Notes under the pieces: generated by a model
Database searches by the model: none
What the model was told of the DNA's origin: nothing
Seen by the model: the letters and a program-made list of their open reading frames with translations, nothing else
Assembly (NCBI GenBank): GCA_024275955.1
Contig: JAJRYD010000054.1
Coordinates: 1 to 38,182 of the forward strand
Reading direction: 5' to 3'
DNA: 38,182 nt
Origin: Nitrospirota bacterium
GTDB taxonomy: Bacteria; Nitrospinota_A; UBA7883; JACRGQ01
Translations under genes and position numbers: made by a program
Shown here: one piece after another, positions 32,078 to 38,182 of the stretch
Numbering within the stretch: the first letter of the stretch is position 1
How the letters are laid out: the number at the start of each line of letters is the position of its first letter

Positions 32078-32503
32078 ATGAAGAAAAATCTTTTATTGTT
32101 GTTTTGCTCGCTCTTTTTCCTATCAGCTTGCGGTGATGACCTTTTCGAGTTTGGCGAGGATGACGACGACGATGGAAGCCCTACACATAATGCGGGGACA
32201 AACTGCAACTCCTGCCACAGCTTTACATACGCAGGCACAATTTACAAAACCGGAGCTGGAACTACTGCCGCCAACGGCGTTGCGGTAACGATTAACGACG
32301 CGGGAGGCGAGATAACTTTGACCTCTAACTCGACGGGAAATTTTTACACATCATCCGGTACCCCATCATCCGGCTACAAGGTAACTGTTGCCGATGGCAG
32401 TTTTACGCAGAGCAAAACAGGTACGTTCCATAACGGCGGGTGCAACGGCTCAAGCTGTCATGTTTCCGGTAAAGAGGGACGGATATATCTGGAAAGCGGT
32501 TGA
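32078..32503 (+). CDS. Lipoprotein with two c-type haem motifs
   Basis: A 141-residue envelope protein. Signal peptide KKNLLLLFCSLFFLSAC with lipobox LSAC (lipidated C18). An Asp-rich linker (about 20-32) is followed by HNAGTNCNSCHSF with a canonical C43-x2-C46-H47 haem site. The middle (60-115) resembles a carboxypeptidase-regulatory-like beta domain: GVAVTINDAGGEITLTSNST, GNFYTSS. At the end C122-x4-C127-H128 (CNGSSCH) is a second site with the wide CX4CH spacing known from cytochrome c3. Similar short proteins occur in metal-reducing Deltaproteobacteria. The start was chosen at ATG 32078 because the longer frame puts 26 residues before a complete signal peptide. Electron-transfer role is inferred. 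Confidence 0.8.
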   Translation: MKKNLLLLFCSLFFLSACGDDLFEFGEDDDDDGSPTHNAGTNCNSCHSFTYAGTIYKTGAGTTAANGVAVTINDAGGEITLTSNSTGNFYTSSGTPSSGYKVTVADGSFTQSKTGTFHNGGCNGSSCHVSGKEGRIYLESG

Positions 32504-32550
32504 CGGCTGTATGCGCAGGATAGCGTGAGAACCGCTTAGGGGTATTCTAG

Positions 32551-32690
32551 GAAGTGGACCTGTTGCCAAATCCGATATTTGATTTTGTTTAAAATTGTCA
32601 GTCGCTAGAACATCTATTTTGAAGAAGCCAAAAGATAAGTTTTTCCTTCAAATGTTCCAAAAACCATTTCGGCAACAGCCCCGAAGTGGA
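32551..32690 (+). repeat. Copy 2 of the 120-bp inverted-repeat-ended element with flanking direct repeat
   Basis: The core (32560-32678, 119 bp) begins CTGTTGCC and ends GGCAACAG and matches copies at 2293-2413 and 20572-20690. GAAGTGGA flanks it on both sides (32551-32558 and 32683-32690) and looks like a target-site duplication. The right copy of that repeat holds the GTG start of the CheY-like gene. The outer ends read GGRSCTGTTGCC, similar in style to ends of IS5/IS1182-type elements, from memory only. Confidence 0.75.
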
Positions 32691-33078
32691 ACTAGAGAAA
32701 CTAAGGGTAATGATTGTCGATGACATAGGTACGGCACGCATCGCTATTACCAAAAAGCTTAATGCTTTAGGGGCAAAGCCGATAGAAGAGGCGCGTGACG
32801 GTATCGAGGTTATCGAAATGCTTCGTGAAAACCCGACAAGGTGCGGCATGCTCCTGCTCGATATCAATCTTACGCCGATGATGGACAGGATTAAAACCTT
32901 GCTGGAAGTCCGTACTATTAAGGCGACTAAAGATTTGCCGGTAGTGTTGGTTAGATGCGACCCGAAGCGGGATAGCGTGATGAACGCGCTGAAGCTCGGC
33001 GCTGGAGGTTTTGTCAAAGGCGGCGACCAGTTCAAAGAAAACCTTAAAATAGCTATACTCAAGGTGCTGGGGGGGTAG
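32686..33078 (+). CDS. CheY-like receiver-domain protein, degenerate
   Basis: A 130-residue stand-alone response-regulator receiver. The acidic pair D12-D13 (RVMIVDD), phospho-acceptor D59 (LLLDINL) and Lys111 (FVKGG) are in place. The Ser/Thr switch position, expected after the fourth strand (PVVLV), is Arg90. The acceptor loop NLTPMMDRIK is also unlike the usual xxMPxMxG. It may be phosphorylated but signal differently. No kinase, chemotaxis or output gene is adjacent. The frame opens at GTG 32686; an in-frame ATG at 32710 follows AAGGG. The open frame reads back into the repeat element, so the element seems to have replaced the original upstream region. Confidence 0.82.
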   Translation: MELEKLRVMIVDDIGTARIAITKKLNALGAKPIEEARDGIEVIEMLRENPTRCGMLLLDINLTPMMDRIKTLLEVRTIKATKDLPVVLVRCDPKRDSVMNALKLGAGGFVKGGDQFKENLKIAILKVLGG

Positions 33079-33087
33079 GTAGCTTTT

Positions 33088-33351
33088 CTAACGCTTAGGC
33101 GGTTTGATTTCTTTTCCCTTTTTTATTTTTTCTATCATCTCAAGCATCTTTTTCCATTGTTTTTCGAACTCTTTCTTTTCTTCTGGTGAGAGCCTTTTAT
33201 ATTCGTCTGTTTTTTTGTAATCCTCTTTCGCCTTCTCGAGATTCAGTTTCTCCTGATGTTTCTCACTTTGGTTTTTGCCGGAAGACTCCGAGTCGGCAGG
33301 CATAAAAGCCAAGATGAAAGCAAAAGCGATAATAATGGGTTTGACGCGCAT
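33088..33351 (-). CDS. Small secreted charged helical protein
   Basis: An 87-residue protein with a signal peptide (RVKPIIIAFAFILAFMPADS) and a mature part that is nearly all charged helix, for example EKLNLEKAKEDYKKTDEYKR and EEKKEFEKQWKKMLEMIEKI, ending in a Lys/Pro tail. No known family is recognised. Its ATG lies 3 nt after the stop of the RND pump gene, so it belongs to the efflux operon. It may be a periplasmic accessory or simply an unrelated envelope protein. Confidence 0.72.
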   Translation of the reverse strand: MRVKPIIIAFAFILAFMPADSESSGKNQSEKHQEKLNLEKAKEDYKKTDEYKRLSPEEKKEFEKQWKKMLEMIEKIKKGKEIKPPKR

Positions 33352-33354
33352 CTT

Positions 33355-36300
33355 TTAATCCCCCGCCTTTCCTTTATATAACCCCAGTTTTTCGCCGGTT
33401 CTTATCATCAGCAGATAGAGGGCCGGCAACAGTAAGAGGGTAAATATTGTTGACATTGTAAGCCCGCCGGCAATCGCCGCGCCGAGGCCTGAATAAATTT
33501 CCGACCCAGCTCCGCCTCTGAGCGTAAGCGGCGCCATCCCCAGCACTGTGGTAATGGTACTCATAAAGATAGGCCGTATCCTCACTCTTACCGCTTCGAC
33601 TATAGCGTCGGCCGGTGTCATCTGTTTCGATTCCATGAACTTTATTGTCTGGTGGATTATAAGTATCCCGTTGTTTACCACTATACCGCTTAGGATTATG
33701 AACCCAAGCATCGTTACCACATTAAGCTCTGACCCGGTAACCACTACGCCTATTATCGCTCCGGCGGCGGCTAGCGGTACGGTTATCATAATAACAAACG
33801 GGTAGAGGAACGACTCGAACAAAGAAGACATAAGCAGGTATATGATTATGAGTGCTAGTATAAAAGAGCCTTTAAGAGCTGTGGCGGTTTTATCTAGGTC
33901 TGCCGCCGCACCGCTAAGGTTTAGCGAGTAGCCGTACGGCAGGCTGGCCCTATACGGCATTATTATTTTTTCCGTAATATCGTTCATCACTCTTTCCATA
34001 GGGAAGTCTTGGTCTATCGTTATTTTGTGCGTTATCGACCTGTCCATCTCTATATGGTTTATCGCTGTCGGGCCGGTTGTCGGCTCTACGTTTGCTATTG
34101 AGCTAAGTGGCACGGCGGAACCGGACGGAGTGTAGATTAGTATTCTTTCTAGGTCGTGATAATCGCGGAACGCTCCTATACGGCCTCTTATCGTTATATC
34201 GTACTCTTTCCCGCCGACTTTGTAGAGAGTCGCCTTTTTACCGGCGACCACTGTTTCAATTACATCTGCGACATCGCTTACAGAAAGACCGAGGTCTGCC
34301 GCACGTTCTCTATCTAAGGTTATTCTATATTCTGGGTTTCCAGCGTCGAAACTGCTCCTTACAAGCTCTACGCCGGATATCTTTTGAAGCTTGCCTTGAA
34401 TCTCCACTCCGAGCCTTTCCACCTCTTTAAGGTCGAGCCCTCTTATCTCTAGCTCGAAACCTTTACCGAGAGACCGTTGGAATATCGGGGTTTGGAACGC
34501 TCTAACGAAGATGAAGCCGGGTACGTCGTACAGCATTGAGTTTACCTTTTCCACCACTTCGCCTACCTTAAGCTTCCATCTGTCTTTTACGCGCAGTCCC
34601 ATCCCTTTGAACCTGTCGGCAACTACATGGAACATCATCTTCTTTTCTTCCATTTTGTTTATCCGTTTGGCGAATATGTCGGAGAGTTCCTGCACCTTTT
34701 CGTTATTGGTGCCGACTATCGGCTTCATTACCACGAAGATGAAATTTTTGTTGCCAAGAGGGAGATATTCCTTTTGCGGTATTAACGCCAATGACAAAAG
34801 GAAGCCGATAAACACTACAGCTATTACGGCGATGTTCCTTTTTGCTCCGCCGGTAGACCATATAGTGAAATTAACGAAAAATGAATGCACCTTTTTGCCG
34901 AGGCTGACAAACGCAAGTTTTTTCAGGAGAGGCCTGTTTTCCAGCTCCTCTTCGGTAAGGCCCGGCTTTAAAACTTTGCCAGCCATCATAGGTATGAACG
35001 TAAGTGCCGCGACCATCGAAAACCCTACGGCGCAAGAAACCGCTATGGCGATATCTTTGAACAGCTGTCCCGCTTCCTCTTGCACGAACATTATAGGCAG
35101 AAAGACCGCGAGGGTGGTGAGAGTGGAGGCTAGTACCGCGCCCCATACTTCCAAAGCGCCGTCGCGCGCCGCCTCTAGCTTGGGCTTGCCCATCTCTAGG
35201 TGGCGGTAGATATTTTCAAGCACCACTATTACGTTATCTACTATCATCCCGACGGCAAACGCCAGCCCTGCCAGCGTGATGGTGTTTAGCGACCTGCCTG
35301 CGGCATGCAGAACTATAAGCGACGCGAAAACAGCTATCGGAATCGTCAGCCCTATAACTATAGTGGTGCGCCATGAGCGTAGGAAAATAACCAGTATAAG
35401 CACGGCGAATATGGAGCCGTATATTATGTTGCTTTGGACGAAACGTATAGAGTCCCATATATAGTCCGACTCGTCATACGCCTCGTGCATCGTTATTTTT
35501 TTTGAAGCGAGTTCCCTGTTTACATCTTCTATTACCTTTTCCACCCCTTGCGTTACCTTTATGGTGTTCTCGCCGGTTTTTCTTATTACGCCGAAAGCTA
35601 CGGAAGGCTTGCCGTCTATTTTTACCAGCGAATCCTTTTCCTTAAAAGTGTCGAAAACTTTTGCTACATCCCTTATGTATACAGCGCCTCCGTCGGTCTG
35701 TTTTATAATTACCGATTCTATCTCCCGAGGGTTTTTAAAGAGTCCGACTGTCCGCACAAGGTATCTCCGTTTTCCTTCGTCTATATGCCCGCCGCGGACA
35801 TTTTTGTTTTCGAGCTGTAACGCCTTGCGTATGTCCGTTACCGAAATACCGCGCGCCGACATCGCGGCGTAATCTACCTCTACCCGTATTTCCCTTTCCT
35901 GTCCGCCGTAAACGCGTACATCGCCGACGCCGTGTATTCTTTCAAGTCTTGGCTTTATGTAATCTTCGGCGTATTGGCGTAGCTGGTTCGCAGGCATAGG
36001 CCCGCGTATTGATGCCCAGTAGACAGGCCGTTCTTCGTCGGATGTTATCGCCTTTATTATCGGGATGTCGGCTTCTTCGGGCAGGTTTTTTACTAGGCTT
36101 AGTTTTTTGAGTATATCTATCGTCGCGACATTTTTATCGACTCCCCACTCGAACTCCAGCGTTATGGAGGAGCGCCCTTCTTGCGATGTCGATGTAAGCT
36201 TGGCAAGCTTTTCTACCGCCTGCAGTTTTTCTTCGATAGGGATGGTAATCTGCTCCTCCACCTCTTGCGGAGCGGCGGCTGTGTAGGTTGTTCTTACCGT

Positions 36301-36435
36301 GATGATAGGTTTTTCCATTGTCGGTTTCATCTGAATAGGCATTTTAGTGAGTGCCAGATAGCCGAAAAGAAGCACGAGAAAAGCGGCAACAATAACCGTT
36401 ACAGGTCGTTTAATTGAAGTGTCTATTATCCACAT
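33355..36435 (-). CDS. RND efflux pump permease (HAE-1-like)
   Basis: A 1026-residue inner-membrane proton antiporter of the AcrB type. N-terminal helix IKRPVTVIVAAFLVLLFGYL, two large periplasmic loops (about 35-330 and 540-860), and helix clusters such as SIFAVLILVIFLRSW and ALIIIYLLMSSLFESFLYPF. In helix 4 it has AVGMIVDNVIVVLENI, where AcrB has two Asp; only one Asp remains, followed by Asn. Helix 10 has GIVVNNGILI where AcrB has a Lys. Both changes are common in this wider subgroup, so coupling probably still works through other residues. The adaptor gene is 12 nt upstream. No outer-membrane TolC gene is in the window. Substrate unknown. Confidence 0.93.
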   Translation of the reverse strand: MWIIDTSIKRPVTVIVAAFLVLLFGYLALTKMPIQMKPTMEKPIITVRTTYTAAAPQEVEEQITIPIEEKLQAVEKLAKLTSTSQEGRSSITLEFEWGVDKNVATIDILKKLSLVKNLPEEADIPIIKAITSDEERPVYWASIRGPMPANQLRQYAEDYIKPRLERIHGVGDVRVYGGQEREIRVEVDYAAMSARGISVTDIRKALQLENKNVRGGHIDEGKRRYLVRTVGLFKNPREIESVIIKQTDGGAVYIRDVAKVFDTFKEKDSLVKIDGKPSVAFGVIRKTGENTIKVTQGVEKVIEDVNRELASKKITMHEAYDESDYIWDSIRFVQSNIIYGSIFAVLILVIFLRSWRTTIVIGLTIPIAVFASLIVLHAAGRSLNTITLAGLAFAVGMIVDNVIVVLENIYRHLEMGKPKLEAARDGALEVWGAVLASTLTTLAVFLPIMFVQEEAGQLFKDIAIAVSCAVGFSMVAALTFIPMMAGKVLKPGLTEEELENRPLLKKLAFVSLGKKVHSFFVNFTIWSTGGAKRNIAVIAVVFIGFLLSLALIPQKEYLPLGNKNFIFVVMKPIVGTNNEKVQELSDIFAKRINKMEEKKMMFHVVADRFKGMGLRVKDRWKLKVGEVVEKVNSMLYDVPGFIFVRAFQTPIFQRSLGKGFELEIRGLDLKEVERLGVEIQGKLQKISGVELVRSSFDAGNPEYRITLDRERAADLGLSVSDVADVIETVVAGKKATLYKVGGKEYDITIRGRIGAFRDYHDLERILIYTPSGSAVPLSSIANVEPTTGPTAINHIEMDRSITHKITIDQDFPMERVMNDITEKIIMPYRASLPYGYSLNLSGAAADLDKTATALKGSFILALIIIYLLMSSLFESFLYPFVIMITVPLAAAGAIIGVVVTGSELNVVTMLGFIILSGIVVNNGILIIHQTIKFMESKQMTPADAIVEAVRVRIRPIFMSTITTVLGMAPLTLRGGAGSEIYSGLGAAIAGGLTMSTIFTLLLLPALYLLMIRTGEKLGLYKGKAGD

Positions 36436-36447
36436 AAGGTATAACAG

Positions 36448-37542
36448 CTACCGACGCAAAGTTACATTTACTTTCTCGCCGGATTGTAAAATTTCGTTGC
36501 CGGTAACAGCGAGTTCGTCGCCTTCCTTAAGCTCGCCCTGTACTTCTACCATTTTGCCGGACTGTCCCGTAACCAAAATATCTACCTGCTGTGCTATGTT
36601 GCCGTTAATTCTAAAAACCATGCTGTTCGGCCCGCGCTCCACTACAGCGTCTTTTGGTATCATTGTAGACAACCGCTCCGCTGGTACTATTTCGACACGG
36701 GCGAAGAGGCCGTCGCGCACAAGCTTCTTTTTGTCTTTAAAATCTATTCTCATCTCAAACGCTCTCGTTTTTGATGATGTTCTTGGCGATATTCTTGTAA
36801 TCTTTCCATCGAATTTTTCTTTTGGGTAGGCGTCGAGCCATAGCTTAGCGGGCGAGCCGATAGATACTTTTCCAAGTTCCTTTTCGGGAAGCGATACCAG
36901 CAGGTAGACGGAAGAGAGGTCTACTATATCGAACACTTCGTTACCTGCTTTTACCCAGTCGCCCTTTTGCAGTTTTTTGGCGGCAAGATAACCGGAGTAG
37001 GGCGCCTTTATTTTTGTAAGCTCCAAGTCGCGTTTGGCATCTTTTACCTCGGCATTACGCGATGCCGTTTCCGCTTTTGCCATTCTATGCAGTATCTTTT
37101 TTTTATCGAGAGCTTCCCGCGATGCTATCTTCTTTTCAAAAAGCGATGTTGCCCTCTCTAGGTCTAGTTTTGCCTTATCCAGTGCCGCCTTTGAGCGTTC
37201 AAGGTTTCCAGCCGCCGCTTGAACAGCTATTCTGTATTTTCCGTCGTCTATACGGCAGACTGTTTCTCCTTTTATAACTTTATCTCCCACCTCTTTTGTA
37301 AAAGAGGCAACTACCCCCTCCACTTCGGAGCGTACCGAGGCAGATCTGCCGGCATGTACGCTTCCAAAAAGCGATAGTTTTTTGGAAAATACTTTTCTGG
37401 AAACTTTTGCAGTTTCTATAGGTATCGGCGGGTATCCGGTGTCTGTCTGGCTCTCCTCTTTCTCAGCGTTTACATTGCCTGTTCCGGCGGTGATTAGCGC
37501 CGTAACCGATATAGCAATAACGGTAAGAGCTAAACGTCTCAC
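36448..37542 (-). CDS. RND efflux periplasmic adaptor (membrane fusion) protein
   Basis: A 364-residue periplasmic adaptor that links the pump to an outer-membrane channel. Signal peptide with hydrophobic core LALTVIAISVTALITAG. The lipoyl-like halves are GSVHAGRSASVRSEVEGVVA and GYLAAKKLQKGDWVKAGNEV, separated by a helical hairpin (about 120-190). Beta-barrel and membrane-proximal domains follow (GSPAKLWLDAYP, RDGLFARVEI, GDELAVTGNEIL). It starts at GTG 37542 within the stop of dut (GTGA) and ends 12 nt before the pump gene. Confidence 0.92.
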   Translation of the reverse strand: MRRLALTVIAISVTALITAGTGNVNAEKEESQTDTGYPPIPIETAKVSRKVFSKKLSLFGSVHAGRSASVRSEVEGVVASFTKEVGDKVIKGETVCRIDDGKYRIAVQAAAGNLERSKAALDKAKLDLERATSLFEKKIASREALDKKKILHRMAKAETASRNAEVKDAKRDLELTKIKAPYSGYLAAKKLQKGDWVKAGNEVFDIVDLSSVYLLVSLPEKELGKVSIGSPAKLWLDAYPKEKFDGKITRISPRTSSKTRAFEMRIDFKDKKKLVRDGLFARVEIVPAERLSTMIPKDAVVERGPNSMVFRINGNIAQQVDILVTGQSGKMVEVQGELKEGDELAVTGNEILQSGEKVNVTLRR

Positions 37543-37964
37543 TTCTCTCCCGTGCTTCCAAAACCGTTATCGGCGCGCTGGCTATCTGAAAGCTCTTTTA
37601 CTTCTATTACCTGCCACTCCTGAGCCTTATGCGGTATCATCTGGGCTATTTTATCGCCTCCCTTTATGCTGTAGGCGGTCTTGTTGTCATTGCGCATAAG
37701 TATAAGAATCTCTCCCCGATAACCGGCATCTATCACTCCGGCCGATGTGTAGAGACGTTTAGAGGCTATGGAGGAGCGGTCTTTTATGATCCCCCCCCAG
37801 CCATCTGGAAATTCCACCGCTATGCCGGTTCGTACTTTTGCCTGCTCTCCTGCTGGGATGTCGGTATCTTCTAGAGAGTAGAGGTCGCACGCAAGGTCGC
37901 CCGAGTGCGAAGCGTTGGGTAGTTTTGCGTTTTGGTGTAGTTTTTTTGCTTTTAGTGCAAACAT
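37539..37964 (-). CDS. dut: Deoxyuridine triphosphatase (dUTPase)
   Basis: Dut hydrolyses dUTP to dUMP and pyrophosphate, keeping uracil out of DNA. The 141-residue trimeric-type enzyme shows motifs 1-5: GDLACDLYS, KDRSSIASKR, GVIDAGYRGEI (catalytic Asp), GDKIAQMI and DNGFGSTGEK. ATG 37964 follows AGGA. It is first in the operon, with 4-nt overlap to the adaptor gene. The pairing of a nucleotide-pool enzyme with an efflux pump is probably only transcriptional. An insertion sequence begins about 80 nt upstream and may have changed its promoter. Confidence 0.95.
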   Translation of the reverse strand: MFALKAKKLHQNAKLPNASHSGDLACDLYSLEDTDIPAGEQAKVRTGIAVEFPDGWGGIIKDRSSIASKRLYTSAGVIDAGYRGEILILMRNDNKTAYSIKGGDKIAQMIPHKAQEWQVIEVKELSDSQRADNGFGSTGEK

Positions 37965-38041
37965 ATGAGTATCCTACCCCAAATTGGGTGAAATTGTCCT
38001 AAAGTTAGTTGAAATTAAGGTATGACCTCCTTGCTATTTTT

Positions 38042-38182
38042 TGATCTTCCCCCATTTTTATGGACACACCGAAAGGTTAGAATTGTTGAAATCATTTATG
38101 ACTTGGAGGTGTAGATATGAGAAGTCGCAGGAAGTTCGACTCGGAATTCAAGCAGGAGGCCGTTCGTCTGGTTATTGACGGA
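38042..38182 (+). mobile_element. Left end of an IS3-type insertion sequence (truncated by window)
   Basis: TGATCTTCCCCCATTTTTATGG at about 38042 fits the TG...CCCC...GGACAC style of IS3-family (IS407-like) left ends, and a transposase OrfA gene begins 75 nt further on. The exact boundary is uncertain (another TGACCTCC at 38022 is possible) because the right end is not visible. Confidence 0.6.
38117..38182 (+). CDS. IS3-family transposase OrfA, N-terminus only
   Basis: The 22 visible codons read MRSRRKFDSEFKQEAVRLVI followed by DG, the start of the HTH_Tnp_1-type OrfA domain (RRKF..EFK.EAV.LV). Its ATG follows GGAGGTG at good spacing. OrfA binds the element ends and, by ribosomal frameshift, is usually joined to the OrfB integrase; OrfB would lie beyond the window. 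Confidence 0.85.
   Translation, partial: MRSRRKFDSEFKQEAVRLVIDG

Noticed and set aside
34107-36417. Plus-strand open frames across the pump gene
   Set aside because: They are shadows of the 1026-codon RND gene, which has complete family motifs.

Overview
The window is a stretch of Gram-negative bacterial chromosome with moderate GC and frequent ATA and AGA codons. The Gram-negative call rests on an RND efflux pump with its adaptor, a lipobox lipoprotein carrying haem motifs and a Wzz-like inner-membrane protein. Folate, isoprenoid, chaperone and recombination genes in tight operons are bacterial housekeeping. The mix (CDGSH protein, AfpA/DmrB-like flavoprotein, haem lipoprotein, SAP-like small protein) would suit a deltaproteobacterial or related anaerobic lineage. 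No rRNA or tRNA is present, so this placement is a weak inference.

Layout. 1-4.0 kb: an Mrp/ApbC-NifU Fe-S pair (minus, mrp cut by the window edge), a glycosyltransferase, a small helical unknown, then a CDGSH protein and folP. 4.0-10.0 kb (plus): a radical SAM/SPASM protein, a three-gene GldA/GldF/GldG-like ABC exporter, then grpE-dnaJ. 10.0-12.8 kb: a repeat-rich convergent spacer and a batA-batB operon followed by a frameshifted third gene. 13.0-20.2 kb (plus): a low-complexity protein with a ribbon-helix-helix-like tail, then addB-addA. 20.2-24.0 kb: hairpin repeats and a short inverted-repeat element, then xseB-ispA-dxs (minus) with a decayed reading frame behind dxs. 24.1-26.6 kb: a compact module of an HTH regulator divergent from a SAP-like Cys-rich small protein that is stop-start coupled to a Wzz-like two-TM protein. 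26.6-29.8 kb: pabB-pabC (pabC apparently starts at CTG), a flavoprotein and a zinc-ribbon protein. 29.8-33.1 kb: dnaK, a haem lipoprotein and a degenerate CheY-like protein. 33.1-38.0 kb: a minus-strand operon dut, RND adaptor, RND pump, small secreted helical protein. The right end is the beginning of an IS3-type insertion sequence.

Functional links. folP, pabB and pabC belong to folate synthesis. xseB-ispA-dxs is a classic isoprenoid operon. grpE-dnaJ and the distant dnaK make the Hsp70 machine. AddA and AddB are two subunits of one double-strand-break resection enzyme.

Most unusual observations: (1) three roughly 120-bp copies of an inverted-repeat-ended element, one sitting at the start codon of the CheY-like gene, whose one half varies among copies in a codon-like way; (2) the HTH / SAP-like / Wzz-like module, the best candidate for an undescribed system; (3) pabC without any ATG, GTG or TTG start; (4) iron-sulfur-type cysteine sets in the nuclease domains of both AddA and AddB.
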